Below the pieces are notes generated by a model. It saw only the letters and a program-made list of their open reading frames with translations, was not told where the DNA came from and searched no databases. A program made the position numbers and the translations under genes. A stretch of DNA of 64,000 bases, from positions 496,001 to 560,000 of the forward strand of contig NZ_CP035914.1 of assembly GCF_004209775.1 (NCBI RefSeq), read 5' to 3'. Below are positions 18,218 through 27,529 of this stretch, piece by piece; positions within the stretch are counted from its first letter, which is position 1, and each line of letters begins with the position of its first letter. Origin of the DNA: Synechococcus sp. WH 8101 (GTDB lineage Bacteria > Cyanobacteriota > Cyanobacteriia > PCC-6307 > Cyanobiaceae).

Positions 18218-19627
18218 TCAACATTGATTCGAGCCGGCCACCGGGAAGAACACCGTGAGGCCTCGATCCCGTTGTTGCGTCAGCTTGCCACCCAGGCTGG
18301 CGAGCAGGCGACGGGTGGCTCCCTGGCTGAGCTGCAGGCTGCCGGTGTCTGGATTCCAGCTCAGAACGGGGCCGAGTTCGGCGCTGGGCTGCGCCGCGCT
18401 GACGCCGGCACCATCGGGATTGGGATTGTGGCCGCGGATCTGCAGCTTCAAGCGTGCTCCCGCCGCTCGGAGCTGCAGCACCAACCTGCCGCCGTGTTGC
18501 AGGCTGCGACTGCTGCGGTCGATGAGGCCCCCGAGCATCGGTTCCAATCGACCGGGATCACTGAGCACAGCCGGTAGTGCCGGGCTGATGTCGAGCTGAA
18601 GGGCAAGCCCGCGCCGCTCGAGCTGTTGTTCCCAGGCTGGTGCCAGCTGGAGCAGCATCGCGCCGAGGTCGGTGCGGGCCAGGCCTGCCGAGTCCTTCGC
18701 CTGGCGATGGCGCTCGCTGCTCTGCAGTTCAGAGGCATGCAGTTCCGCGGCATGAAAAATCAGGCCGAAGCGGTCGATCTGTTCCGTGCATTCGCTGTCG
18801 ATCTGGCGCAGGCGATCGGTGACGAGATCCGGCAGGTCACGGCGGCGCAGCAGCGATCGAATCAAGGTGCGGATCGTGGCCAGCGGTGTGCGCACCTCAT
18901 GGGTGATCGCCTCCAGCAGGGAGAGTTCGGCCGCTGCACCGGCTTGGGGGGCCGGGGGGGATGAATCGCTCTGAGCTGGTGGGGGGTCGGGCAGGGTCTG
19001 CAGAGTCAGGCTGGGCGCCATCCGGGCCAACCGCTCCGCCACGGCGGGCCAGAAGACGGTTGCGAAGTCGCGGCTGCTCTGCAGGGATCCCAGGCCCTGG
19101 ATGGCGTCACGCAGAGCACTCGCCTGCCCAGGGCTCTCGGCCTGCAGGCGTTGGTCGATGCGTTCCAGCACAGCCGCCAGAGAGGTGGGGTCACTGCGCA
19201 GCAGTAGTTGACGCTGGTGGTCGGGGCCGTGCAGAGCCAGAGCGAGCTGCAGAGACGGGCTGATCACGATCAGCAGGGGGTCGTGGCCATCCTCTGGCTG
19301 CAGCCTGAGCTGTTCCAGCCGCTGGACCGGGGCACGGCCGCCTGCCGGTTCCGGGGCTGCCGCAGGCCCCAGCTGCGGCCAGCCGATGGGATGCGGTGTC
19401 CAGACCCAGCCGGCCATCCTCTGCAGGAGGCTCGGTTCATAGAGGGCGGGGAGGGGAGCGGCGAGCCAGACGCCTCGCCGATCGGCCGGCTGCTTGAGCA
19501 GAGCGTCCTGCACAACCTCCAGGGCTGCCCACCAGAGCCGTCGGGCGCTGGGATCATCACCCCCGCCTGGTGGCACCCCTTCAGCCATCAGGGCTGGGAT
19601 GGTGGTGAGGTGGGGGCGTGCGTTCAC
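18218..19627 (-). CDS. sensor histidine kinase-like protein with degenerate ATPase domain
   Basis: About 469 residues from a GTG at 19627 that overlaps the rodA stop (GTGA); an ATG at 19588 is the alternative. There is no membrane segment. The dimerisation/H-box is well conserved: E-A-I-T-H-E-V-R-T-P-L-A-T-I near residue 240. The ATP-binding part is unusual: where an N-box with Asn is expected the sequence reads G-L-I-D-R-S-S-R-S-L, and the G1 position reads R-G-H-N-P-N-P-D-G-A-G instead of D-x-G-x-G. The phosphoacceptor His is present but ATP binding is doubtful. Its input and partner are unknown; it is co-transcribed with rodA and mrp. Confidence 0.8.
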   Translation of the reverse strand: MNARPHLTTIPALMAEGVPPGGGDDPSARRLWWAALEVVQDALLKQPADRRGVWLAAPLPALYEPSLLQRMAGWVWTPHPIGWPQLGPAAAPEPAGGRAPVQRLEQLRLQPEDGHDPLLIVISPSLQLALALHGPDHQRQLLLRSDPTSLAAVLERIDQRLQAESPGQASALRDAIQGLGSLQSSRDFATVFWPAVAERLARMAPSLTLQTLPDPPPAQSDSSPPAPQAGAAAELSLLEAITHEVRTPLATIRTLIRSLLRRRDLPDLVTDRLRQIDSECTEQIDRFGLIFHAAELHASELQSSERHRQAKDSAGLARTDLGAMLLQLAPAWEQQLERRGLALQLDISPALPAVLSDPGRLEPMLGGLIDRSSRSLQHGGRLVLQLRAAGARLKLQIRGHNPNPDGAGVSAAQPSAELGPVLSWNPDTGSLQLSQGATRRLLASLGGKLTQQRDRGLTVFFPVAGSNQC

Positions 19628-20901
19628 CGGATCAGCCCTTGACGCTCCCGGCGCGCCACCGAGAGGCAAAGGCCCAGGGCGATGAAGTTCACCACCATGG
19701 CGGAGCGCCCGTAGCTCATGAAGGGGAGAGGAATGCCCGTGACCGGGCCAAGGCCGATGGTCATAAAGATGTTCACCACCACCTGGAACATCAGCATGGT
19801 GGCGACGCCGATCACCACCAGGGAGTCGAAATCGGAGCGGGCCCGGTTCGCGACCTGGAGCATCCGAGCCATGAGCAGGGCGAACCCCACCACCACCAGC
19901 ACGGTGCCCAGATACCCCGTCTCCTCCCCCAGGGCACTGAAGATGAAATCGGTGTGCTGCTCGGGGATAAAGCGCAGTTTGGTGAGCTGGCCCTGCAGCA
20001 ATCCCGTGCCGAACAGGCCTCCGGAGCCGATGCCAACCGTGCTCTGCAGCAGGTGGTACCCACCGCCGAGGGGGTCTTTGCTGGGGTCGAGGAACAACAC
20101 CAGCCGATCGCGCTGATAGTCCTTGAGGCCATGCATCCAGAGCCAGGGGGTGATGAAGGCCACGGCCCCTTGGATCGCCAGCACCACCGCCGCCGCGATG
20201 CGTTTCCAGGGAAGGGAGCGAAAGGCGATCACCATCATCAGCGGCACCCAGAGCAGCAGGGCCCAGGGCAGGAGGCCGGCCAACAGGGCTGTGCCCAGGG
20301 GCGCGAGCAACAGCACCAGCCACTCGAAGGGCATGCCCGACCAATAGAGCATCACCAGGAGCAGGGCTCCGAAGACCAGGGAGGTACCCAGATCCGGCTG
20401 GATGAACACCAGCAACCAGGGCAGGGAGATCACGCCCAGGGGGCGAAGCAGATCCACCGGACGTTCCACAGGATGGCGATCAAGCACGGCCGCCAGCAGC
20501 AGGATGGCGGCGAGCTTGGCGAATTCCGAAGGCTGCACATGCACCCCCCCGATACTGATCCAGCGTTGAGCCCCGAGGGCGGAGGTGCCGATCACCCGCA
20601 CGGCGATCAGGCTGATCACCGTGAGCCCGTAGATGGGTGCCAGCAGCGGCTTCAAACGCTCCAGCTTCATGCGCGCCAGCAAGAGCGCCACGCCGATGCC
20701 GAAGGCTGCCGTGATCCAGTGCTGGTACCAGTCGGCATAGGGGGCCTGGCGTTGGGTGCTGGCAATCAGCAGCCCCGCCACGGCCACCAGGGTCAGGGGG
20801 ATGCCCCAAAGCAGGCGCTCCCCGTGGCGTCGCCGACTGCTGAGGCCGGAGGCATCGGCGCGTCGCCGTCTGCGGTTGCCCTGGAGGAAGCCGCTGCCCA
20901 T
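19624..20901 (-). CDS. rodA: rod shape-determining protein RodA (SEDS glycosyltransferase)
   Basis: A 425-residue polytopic protein of the SEDS family, which polymerises lipid II for the elongating cell wall. About ten hydrophobic segments follow a basic cytoplasmic N-terminus. Family motifs include R-W-I-S-I-G-G-V-H-V-Q-P-S-E-F-A-K near residue 130, Q-P-D-L-G-T-S-L-V near residue 178, and near the C-terminus F-M-S-Y-G-R-S. It starts two bases after the mrp stop. Confidence 0.93.
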   Translation of the reverse strand: MGSGFLQGNRRRRRADASGLSSRRRHGERLLWGIPLTLVAVAGLLIASTQRQAPYADWYQHWITAAFGIGVALLLARMKLERLKPLLAPIYGLTVISLIAVRVIGTSALGAQRWISIGGVHVQPSEFAKLAAILLLAAVLDRHPVERPVDLLRPLGVISLPWLLVFIQPDLGTSLVFGALLLVMLYWSGMPFEWLVLLLAPLGTALLAGLLPWALLLWVPLMMVIAFRSLPWKRIAAAVVLAIQGAVAFITPWLWMHGLKDYQRDRLVLFLDPSKDPLGGGYHLLQSTVGIGSGGLFGTGLLQGQLTKLRFIPEQHTDFIFSALGEETGYLGTVLVVVGFALLMARMLQVANRARSDFDSLVVIGVATMLMFQVVVNIFMTIGLGPVTGIPLPFMSYGRSAMVVNFIALGLCLSVARRERQGLIR

Positions 20902-20903
20902 GC

Positions 20904-22004
20904 TCAGTGCGAGACGGTGAGCCGACTCGCCACAGCATCGGCCAGAACCACGAACGCCTGGGCACTGGCGGAATCGGGTTGACTCACGACGATCGGGCGC
21001 CCCTGATCGCCACCGGAGAGCACCGGCATTTCGAGCGGAATCTGGGCCAGCAGTGTGCTGTCGAATTCAGCGGCGAGTTGCTGTCCTCCCCCTTCCCCGA
21101 ACAAGGGATAGCGCCGCTCCGGTTGGTCGGGCGGAATGAAGGCGCTCATGTTCTCCACCACGCCGAGCACGGGGATCTGCATCTGCCGGAACATCGCCAG
21201 GCCGCGGCGGGCATCCTGCAGGGCCACCTGCTGAGGCGTGGTCACGATGATCACGCCGGCCATCGGCACCGCCTGGGCGAGGGAGAGCTGGGCGTCTCCA
21301 GTTCCGGGGGGAAGATCGACCACCAGCACATCCCGCTCACCCCAGCTCACCTGATAGAGGAACTGGCGGATGATGCCATTGAGCATCGGCCCTCTCCAGA
21401 TCACGGGCTGGTCGGGATCGATCAGCAGCCCCATCGACACCATGGCCACGCCACAGCTCTCGATCGGCGTCATGCGTTGCTCGCTGCCGCTGCCACGCAC
21501 CTCGGGCGTCTGCTCCGCTACGCCCAGCATGGTGGGGGCGTTGGGGCCGTAGATGTCGGCGTCAAGCAGCCCGACCCGGTGGCCCTGACGGGCCAGGGCG
21601 CAGGCCAGGTTCACCGCCACGGTGCTTTTGCCCACGCCGCCCTTGCCGCTGCTCACGGCGATCACCTGCTTGACCCCCGGAATCGCTTGCCGTTCGGCCA
21701 TCTGGCCATGGCCGGCCTGTCCGATTGCGCCGGTTTGGGCGGAGGCGCCGGCGGCCTGATGGGGCGGGTTTCCCACCTCAATCTGCACATCCTGGATGCC
21801 GTCGAGCCCCAGCAGACGCTCCCGGCTCTCCTGCACGATCCTGTCGCGTTGGCTCTGCGCGAAGCCAGGGAGATTGAGACGGATCACAGCCCGGGGTGGT
21901 GTGACCCGGATGCGATCGATCCAGCCCAGTTCCACGGCGGAACGTCCGCTGCCCGCATCACGGATCTCCGTCAGCACCGCTGTTGCCTGCTCTGCCGTCG
22001 CCAT
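20904..22004 (-). CDS. mrp: Mrp/NBP35-family iron-sulfur cluster carrier ATPase
   Basis: A 366-residue protein. The N-terminal 90 residues form a MIP18/DUF59-like domain (G-W-I-D-R-I-R-V near residue 26). The central deviant Walker A motif S-S-G-K-G-G-V-G-K-S-T-V-A-V-N lies near residue 116, with L-L-D-A-D-I-Y-G-P-N after it and V-V-D-L-P-P-G-T-G-D-A-Q-L as the switch. V-E-N-M-S-A replaces the C-x-x-C-bearing segment (VENMSxFxCP) of many relatives, so the cluster-binding cysteines of the typical motif are absent, as in several cyanobacterial members. It heads the mrp-rodA-histidine kinase run. Confidence 0.9.
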   Translation of the reverse strand: MATAEQATAVLTEIRDAGSGRSAVELGWIDRIRVTPPRAVIRLNLPGFAQSQRDRIVQESRERLLGLDGIQDVQIEVGNPPHQAAGASAQTGAIGQAGHGQMAERQAIPGVKQVIAVSSGKGGVGKSTVAVNLACALARQGHRVGLLDADIYGPNAPTMLGVAEQTPEVRGSGSEQRMTPIESCGVAMVSMGLLIDPDQPVIWRGPMLNGIIRQFLYQVSWGERDVLVVDLPPGTGDAQLSLAQAVPMAGVIIVTTPQQVALQDARRGLAMFRQMQIPVLGVVENMSAFIPPDQPERRYPLFGEGGGQQLAAEFDSTLLAQIPLEMPVLSGGDQGRPIVVSQPDSASAQAFVVLADAVASRLTVSH

Positions 22005-22113
22005 GGGTCCGCACCGTCGGCGCGGATCCTAGGAGCGAGATCTCATGACAGACCTTCACGCACGCTTGTCGTGAACGCCCGCAGGCTGAAATGGTCATGC
22101 CTGTTCCTGCGGG

Positions 22114-23178
22114 ATGCCGCCCATGGTCCATTCACCCCACCAGCCCGGCAGCGTTCTGACGCCTCCTGCGGGGTCCCGCGACCGGGCCCGGGCTCTCGTG
22201 CTCGGCCTCCAGGATGAAATCTGCGCAGGCCTGGAGCGTCTCGACGGTCTCGGTCGTTTTCAAGAGGAGAGCTGGGAGAGGCCGGAAGGGGGCGGTGGGC
22301 GTTCCCGGGTGATGCGCGAAGGGCGCGTCTTCGAGCAGGGCGGTGTCAACTTCTCTGAAGTCCATGGCCAGGAGCTGCCCCCCTCGATCCTGCGCCAGCG
22401 GCCCGAGGCGAAGGGTCATCCCTGGTTTGCCACTGGCACCTCGATGGTGTTGCATCCGCGCAATCCCTATGTGCCCACGGTGCACCTCAACTACCGCTAC
22501 TTCGAGGCTGGTCCGGTGTGGTGGTTCGGCGGTGGTGCTGATCTCACGCCCTTCTATCCCTTTCTTGACGACGCCCGCCACTTCCATCGGCAACACAAGC
22601 AGGCCTGCGATCAGGTGAGCCCGGATCTCTATCCGGTGTTCAAGCTCTGGTGCGACGAGTATTTCTTCCTGAAGCACCGCGGCGAAACCCGCGGCATCGG
22701 AGGGATTTTTTACGACTACCAAGACGGCAACGGCCAGCTCTACAAGGGTCAGGATCCCGAGGGGCCCGCTGCCGCCATGGCGCAAACGCTTGGCTCCCGC
22801 CCCCTCGCCTGGGACGCCTTGCACGATCTGGCGCGGGCCTGCGGGCAGGCTTTCCTGCCGGCCTATGCCCCGATTGTGGAGAAACGGCATGACCTCCCCT
22901 ATGGCGAGAGGGAGCGTCAGTTCCAGCTCTACCGCCGCGGTCGGTACGTTGAATTCAACCTGGTGTGGGATCGGGGCACGATTTTCGGGTTGCAGACGAA
23001 CGGCCGCACCGAATCGATTCTGATGTCTTTGCCGCCCCTGGCGCGATGGGAATACGGCTACGCCGCTCCGGAAGGGTCGAGGGAAGCGCTGTTGACGGAT
23101 CTGTTCACCCGGCCCCAGAACTGGCTGGAGGATCCGTCTCTGGATGAGCGCTGCCGCCCCCATCAGGCCCTGAACTGA
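22114..23178 (+). CDS. hemF: oxygen-dependent coproporphyrinogen III oxidase
   Basis: A 354-residue enzyme of chlorophyll and haem synthesis that decarboxylates coproporphyrinogen III using oxygen. Conserved stretches include [11 protein letters not shown], the [12 protein letters not shown] motif, [10 protein letters not shown] and [14 protein letters not shown]. It diverges from mrp across about 110 bp. Its 3' end overlaps the convergent amidase gene by 74 bp. Confidence 0.95.
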   Translation: MPPMVHSPHQPGSVLTPPAGSRDRARALVLGLQDEICAGLERLDGLGRFQEESWERPEGGGGRSRVMREGRVFEQGGVNFSEVHGQELPPSILRQRPEAKGHPWFATGTSMVLHPRNPYVPTVHLNYRYFEAGPVWWFGGGADLTPFYPFLDDARHFHRQHKQACDQVSPDLYPVFKLWCDEYFFLKHRGETRGIGGIFYDYQDGNGQLYKGQDPEGPAAAMAQTLGSRPLAWDALHDLARACGQAFLPAYAPIVEKRHDLPYGERERQFQLYRRGRYVEFNLVWDRGTIFGLQTNGRTESILMSLPPLARWEYGYAAPEGSREALLTDLFTRPQNWLEDPSLDERCRPHQALN

Positions 23179-23941
23179 GGGGCGATGGCGCTTCGGGCTC
23201 CAGGCCCATGGCCAGCGCCTCAATGATGCGGCGCGCGATGGTGTCGATCACCGGCTGCCGGGATTGGGGATTCCGGAGACGCTGCTCCAGGTTCCCTTCC
23301 AGCTTGCCGATCTCCAGGATGCTGATGCCTCGCCGCGGTGCTCCGAGGCCGCCGCGAAAGGTCCGTGGATAACGCCCGAACGCCAGGGCCAGGCTTTCGT
23401 CGAGGCGATTGCTGGGTTGATGGAGGGCGGGGATCAGCCCGGAGCCGAAGCCGTCGGGGCCGTAGGCGTCGAAGTGAATCTCCAGGGCATAACCACCTGC
23501 GGCGCTATGGCGACGTCCCACCGACCAGTTGGTGCGGGGATCATTCTCATCTTGGATGGTGAGCGCGTCCGGGGTGTAGGCCCGGATGTTCAGGCCCCGC
23601 TCACGCCCCAGCGCCACGACGGCATCCCGCACCCTGAGATTCCAGAACAGTTCATCGCGCATGCGGGCATCCATCGGCGTGCCGCCATGGAGCCCCACCG
23701 TGGCGCCGGAGGTGCCGGCTCCCTCGATGGCCTGGGAGTCGGCATGGCCTGCCATCACCAGAATGGGTACATCGGTCGGAAGCGGCCTGGTGCCTGTCCA
23801 GTGGGTGCGAAGCGCCACCTGCTCACCGGTGAGCAGGTCGGTGTCGGGGTTTTCCGGCGCTCGGGCTGCCGTCGACAAACCAAGGCTGGCAAGGGCCACA
23901 AGGCCGGCGGTCAGGGCCAGGCTCAGGTCACGGCGCACCAT
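23105..23941 (-). CDS. exported N-acetylmuramoyl-L-alanine amidase-like protein
   Basis: A 278-residue protein with an N-terminal signal peptide: M-V-R-R-D then a hydrophobic stretch to about residue 25 ending in A-R-A. The body has V-M-A-G-H-A-D near residue 62 (first zinc-ligand position in Amidase_3 proteins), a later E-I-H-F-D-A-Y (His/Asp) and [11 protein letters not shown] near the C-terminus, the expected catalytic Glu region. This arrangement fits a zinc amidase cleaving peptidoglycan cross-peptides. The tail is Pro/Ser-rich. Substrate assignment is inferred. Confidence 0.65.
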   Translation of the reverse strand: MVRRDLSLALTAGLVALASLGLSTAARAPENPDTDLLTGEQVALRTHWTGTRPLPTDVPILVMAGHADSQAIEGAGTSGATVGLHGGTPMDARMRDELFWNLRVRDAVVALGRERGLNIRAYTPDALTIQDENDPRTNWSVGRRHSAAGGYALEIHFDAYGPDGFGSGLIPALHQPSNRLDESLALAFGRYPRTFRGGLGAPRRGISILEIGKLEGNLEQRLRNPQSRQPVIDTIARRIIEALAMGLEPEAPSPLSSGPDGGGSAHPETDPPASSGAG

Positions 23942-23947
23942 GAGGTG

Positions 23948-24502
23948 TCAGATCGGTGACGACAGCAGGGAGCCGTCGCTAGCCAGCTCGAGCGGACCGG
24001 CCAGATCCAGTTCCAGGGCAATGAGTTCATCGCGATGCGCCCGCAACCGGATCGTGCTGCCGCCGCTCTCGTTGGAGCTCATCAGCCGGATCTCCAGACC
24101 CTCCTGCCGCAGCGCCCGGCGTCGATAGACGAGCCCCGCGAGCGGACCGAGCAGGGCGAGCAGCAGGGGCCACCAGCCCAGGGTCGGCTGGAGCTGGCGC
24201 AGCACCAGGCCCAGACAACCGGCGCCGATCGTGCCCAGGAGAGAGAGCAGCAGGGCGAGCGGCGCACTCGCCGCCACCGTGGCCTGATACCGCAACACCT
24301 GCCGTTCAGCATCGCCGCCTCGCTGCACCCAGCCCCGTTGCTCGAGCCATTGGCTCAGGCCTTCGAGCACCTCCAGGGCCGGCCGCGGTGATTGCACGTC
24401 GACCACTGTGGTGCGGTCCTTGCTGGCAGCCCTGAGGAAAAACACCAGACCGATGGCCAGCAGCAGGGTCAACAGCAGGGTGGAGATCTGGAAGGAGGGC
24501 AT
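23948..24502 (-). CDS. CCB-type cofactor assembly (cytochrome b6 haem c assembly) protein homologue
   Basis: About 184 residues from the ATG at 24502 (MPSFQISTLL). It has an N-terminal membrane segment (residues 5-23), a soluble stretch, then two closely spaced hydrophobic segments (about residues 77-95 and 102-120) followed by R-R-R-A-L-R and a beta-rich domain. This matches proteins annotated in cyanobacteria as cofactor assembly of complex C subunit B, which help attach haem to cytochrome b6. The assignment rests on architecture and recall of the family, not on a catalytic motif. It ends six bases before the amidase start on the same strand. Confidence 0.6.
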   Translation of the reverse strand: MPSFQISTLLLTLLLAIGLVFFLRAASKDRTTVVDVQSPRPALEVLEGLSQWLEQRGWVQRGGDAERQVLRYQATVAASAPLALLLSLLGTIGAGCLGLVLRQLQPTLGWWPLLLALLGPLAGLVYRRRALRQEGLEIRLMSSNESGGSTIRLRAHRDELIALELDLAGPLELASDGSLLSSPI

Positions 24503-24534
24503 CCGCTGATGAAACCGCGCTGGTTTTGTCCGTT

Positions 24535-24957
24535 CTAGTGCGCCACGGGCTGGTCGCTTTCGGCGAGATGGTCGACCAGCCAGCGACGCCATGGCGTCAT
24601 CAAGCGCTCCGCCGGTTCGCGCGCTTCATGTTGCAGGTGGAGCATGCTGCGGGGGCGTCCGCGACTTGGGCAGCGTTTGCTGTAGTGGCCGAGCATGCCC
24701 TGACCGTCGAGAAAGGCGAGGGCTTGGTGCAGCACCGTTTCCGAGAGTCGCAGTTCCGGGTGTTCGTGCTGGAGACGCTGCAGCAGTCCTGAGGGGTAGC
24801 TGTCTTGGCGGAGGAGGCAGTCGAGTACCCAGCACACCGCCAGTTCCAGGTCGAGGAAGCGCGGCGGTGGCTGGTGAAAGTAATGCTCGATATCGGCCAG
24901 GCAGGCGCGGGAGGCTTTGCGATGGGTCTGCACGACGACGCGGATCATTCGTCTCAT
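24535..24957 (-). CDS. PadR/winged-helix-like transcriptional regulator
   Basis: A 140-residue protein with a likely winged-helix core: L-D-L-E-L-A-V-C-W-V-L-D-C-L-L-R-Q-D-S-Y-P-S-G-L-L-Q-R-L as first helices, L-S-E-T-V-L-H-Q-A-L-A-F-L-D-G-Q-G-M-L as recognition helix and G-R-P-R-S-M-L-H-L as wing, close to the PadR pattern. The target is unknown. It diverges from RNase D, separated by about 105 bp that probably contain both promoters. Confidence 0.65.
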   Translation of the reverse strand: MRRMIRVVVQTHRKASRACLADIEHYFHQPPPRFLDLELAVCWVLDCLLRQDSYPSGLLQRLQHEHPELRLSETVLHQALAFLDGQGMLGHYSKRCPSRGRPRSMLHLQHEAREPAERLMTPWRRWLVDHLAESDQPVAH

Positions 24958-25063
24958 TCTGCTCTAACTCGATCTCACTCTGATTTTCAAGTGTGTGGTG
25001 GAAAGTCGCACCACCGAGCGCGTCAGAGTGGGTGTGACCCAGCGTCCTTCTCCGCGCACCCCC

Positions 25064-25705
25064 ATGGCTGACAGCACCGAACCCAGGGATTTCGCCGTTT
25101 TTGATGGCGATCTGGATGCCGCCTGGGCCGATCGTTACGCCAAGGCCAGCCGCCTGGCGGTTGACACCGAAGCGATGGGCCTGGTGCACGGTCGGGATCG
25201 CCTCTGTCTCGTGCAACTCTGCGATGGCGACGACAACGTGTCGTGTGTGCGCATCGGTCTTGGTCAGAGCGAGGCGCCTCGCCTGAAGGCTCTGATGGAA
25301 TCAGCGGCGGTGGAGAAGGTGTTCCATTTCGCCCGTTTTGATGTGGCGGCCCTCGCCAGTGGGCTGGGGATTGCCGTTGATCCGATCTTCTGCACCAAAG
25401 TGGCCTCGCGACTGGCCCGCACCTACAGCCCCAGGCACGGTCTCAAGGAGGTGGTGCTCGAGTTGGTGGGCGTCGAGCTCGATAAGCAGGCCCAGAGCAG
25501 CGACTGGGGCCGTGTGGAGGAGCTCAGTGAGGCTCAGCTGGCCTATGCCGCCAACGATGCGCGTTATCTGTTGCCGGCGCGGGAGCGACTGGAGGTGATG
25601 CTGCGTCGGGAGGGTCGCTGGGAGCTCGCCCAGCGCTGTTTCCGATGCATTCCCGTGATGTCGGAGCTGGATCGTCTGCGCTTCGCGCAGACTTTCGAGC
25701 ACTGA
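25064..25705 (+). CDS. rnd: ribonuclease D family 3'-5' exonuclease
   Basis: A 213-residue DEDDy exonuclease from the ATG at 25064. The three exonuclease motifs are visible: V-D-T-E-A-M-G-L near residue 32, F-H-F-A-R-F-D near residue 88 and Y-A-A-N-D-A-R-Y near residue 165. The C-terminal HRDC domains of enterobacterial RNase D are absent, as is usual in cyanobacteria. It trims 3' ends of tRNA precursors or other small RNAs in known relatives. Confidence 0.85.
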   Translation: MADSTEPRDFAVFDGDLDAAWADRYAKASRLAVDTEAMGLVHGRDRLCLVQLCDGDDNVSCVRIGLGQSEAPRLKALMESAAVEKVFHFARFDVAALASGLGIAVDPIFCTKVASRLARTYSPRHGLKEVVLELVGVELDKQAQSSDWGRVEELSEAQLAYAANDARYLLPARERLEVMLRREGRWELAQRCFRCIPVMSELDRLRFAQTFEH

Positions 25706-25721
25706 TTGGAGCACCGAGTGG

Positions 25722-25991
25722 TCAGTCTTCGAGCATGAAATGCTCGTCTTCAGGGCTCGCCACCAGCAGGGCATCGAGCCCGGAGCCATCTGCGTCCGCT
25801 GGGGTGTCGCGTGCGTTTTGTGCTTCAGCCAGCAGTTGCTTGGCCATCGCTTTGCGGGCCTCCAGATCCCTCACCCCATCGCGGGCGGCAGCGAGTTCCA
25901 CCCGCCGCCGTGCCGAGGCCTGACTGATGCTCAGGCAGCTGGCCAATTCAGCGCAGAGCCGGAGATAGTCATGGTCCTGAATCGCGGCCAT
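25722..25991 (-). CDS. conserved small hypothetical protein
   Basis: An 89-residue protein with helical N-terminus (D-H-D-Y-L-R-L-C-A-E-L-A), then an S-Q-A-S-A-R-R-R-V-E segment that looks like a short helix-turn-helix, a heptad-like helix and an acidic tail ending H-F-M-L-E-D. No function recognised. It overlaps the end of the LpxB-related gene by 23 bp on the same strand, so the two are probably co-transcribed. Confidence 0.6.
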   Translation of the reverse strand: MAAIQDHDYLRLCAELASCLSISQASARRRVELAAARDGVRDLEARKAMAKQLLAEAQNARDTPADADGSGLDALLVASPEDEHFMLED

Positions 25992-27228
25992 GGCGTGCTG
26001 ACGGAGAACGTTCAGTATCCGTGATCAGTTGTTGCTGGATCCGTTGCGCGAGGGCGGCGCTGCCGCCGGGAGGTCCCATGCGCTGACGGCCGACGCGGCC
26101 AAGCTCCTCTCGCAGGCGTGCGCTCTCCAGGAGAGCGGCCAGGTGTTGGCGAAGGTCGGCCGCGTTCCGACACGACCGCACCGCGCCGCCGAGCAGTCGG
26201 CTCTGCCGTGTGGCGAAGGCGCGGGTGAACTGGGGGCCGGGCCCCGGCAGCGAGAGGCTTGGTACGCCCAGCCCCACCAGTTGTTCGGTGGCCGTGCCTG
26301 CGGTGGCCAGTCCCACTTCGGCCCAGCTGGCCCAGTCTTGAAAGCGCCCCCGCCCGAGCAGCAGCAACTGCACCCCGTTCACCCAGCAGGCGCTGGCCCC
26401 CAGGGCGTCGGCGGGGGGAGGGCAGGGGCGGTAGCCGAGGCGGGTGAGCAGGGCGGCCAGGGGTTGTTGTTCCGGCTGGGATCCCGTGGCCATCAGCAGG
26501 GCAATCGGCACCGTGCTCTGCCAGCCCTCCAGGGCTTGGAGCAGCCGTTCGGCATTGCGGAGCGCTTCCGGCATCCGGCTACCGCAGAGCAGCAGGATGC
26601 GCCGACAACGCTCCAGGGCTGCCGGCACAGGCGTCGAACGGAAGCCATCCATCATCGGATTGCCCGGAGCCTCGGCCCTGACGCGATGGCGCTGCAGGCC
26701 TCGGGCTGTGATCCGGTCGCGCATCGCCACCAGACGGCAACGGCGGCTGCGCATCAGGAGCCATTCCCATGGATCCCATTCACTGCCCTTGAGGCGGTGG
26801 TAGCGGTCACTGGGGGAACGCCCGGGGCCGCTGCGCCAGGTGTAGTCGCTTTTCGGTGTTCCCACGAATCCGAAGGGGCGTCCCGCCCCCCAGGCCATCA
26901 GCAAGGGCAACAGATCTCCCACGGCCAGCACCGCATCCACGCGCTTTCGCTCCCGACGCAGGCAGCGCCATTGGCGCCAGCTCAGCAGGGCCAGGCCGGA
27001 GCTGAGATCAGCCAGCAAACCTCGCAGGCTCTGATTGCTGAAGCCGCCGCTCGGCAGCGCCGCAGGCGGACCCACCCTCTCAATCCAACCGGCTTGCTCG
27101 GCGGCTGTGAAGGTGGCCCCGGTGCCCACCATCGGCAGAACCCGCAGCCTCAGGCCTGGGTTGAGGCGATGCAGGGCTTCGAGGATGCGCAGGGCGATCA
27201 GGTCTTCGCCATGGCCATTGCTCAGCAC
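25969..27228 (-). CDS. lipid-A-disaccharide synthase-related glycosyltransferase-like protein
   Basis: About 419 residues. The N-terminus L-S-N-G-H-G-E-D-L-I-A-L-R-I is the hallmark of the LpxB-related cyanobacterial family; the body includes V-G-D-L-L-P-L-L-M-A-W-G and a C-terminal G-T-A-T-E-Q-L-V-G-L-G-V-P nucleotide-sugar-binding pattern. The start is uncertain: the frame is open into the antisense of tRNA-Cys, but the first plausible start codon next to the conserved N-terminus is GTG at 27228. Relatives are thought to act on glycolipids of the envelope or thylakoid; the real substrate is unknown. Confidence 0.75.
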   Translation of the reverse strand: MLSNGHGEDLIALRILEALHRLNPGLRLRVLPMVGTGATFTAAEQAGWIERVGPPAALPSGGFSNQSLRGLLADLSSGLALLSWRQWRCLRRERKRVDAVLAVGDLLPLLMAWGAGRPFGFVGTPKSDYTWRSGPGRSPSDRYHRLKGSEWDPWEWLLMRSRRCRLVAMRDRITARGLQRHRVRAEAPGNPMMDGFRSTPVPAALERCRRILLLCGSRMPEALRNAERLLQALEGWQSTVPIALLMATGSQPEQQPLAALLTRLGYRPCPPPADALGASACWVNGVQLLLLGRGRFQDWASWAEVGLATAGTATEQLVGLGVPSLSLPGPGPQFTRAFATRQSRLLGGAVRSCRNAADLRQHLAALLESARLREELGRVGRQRMGPPGGSAALAQRIQQQLITDTERSPSARHGRDSGP

Positions 27229-27306
27229 CAGCAGGGAGCCGCTGCCCGCAGGGATCCCCGCGCCCTCACTGATACGATCCGCTGATGGGAGCGCGGCTCC
27301 CCGGAT

Positions 27307-27377
27307 GGCGGCATGGCCAAGTGGTAAGGCAGAGGATTGCAAATCCTTTATCCCCAGTTCGAATCTGGGTGCCGCCT
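27307..27377 (+). tRNA. tRNA-Cys (GCA)
   Basis: A 71-base cloverleaf with acceptor GGCGGCA pairing TGCCGCC and U discriminator as expected for Cys. The anticodon loop TTGCAAA gives GCA, and the T loop is GTTCGAATC. It lies between the divergent start region of the LpxB-related gene and a convergent gene. Confidence 0.96.
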
Positions 27378-27529
27378 TTCGTCCGATTGCATCAAGGGGC
27401 TTCTCTGTCGGTGGACTGAGGAAAGATCGCTGCTGCACCGCGGGCCTGGGCAAAAGGAAATCGACAGGCGGGGCTCCGGATTGAACCCGCTGAATCCTGT
27501 CAGATGCATCGCCGCCGCTGCGCCCTCGA

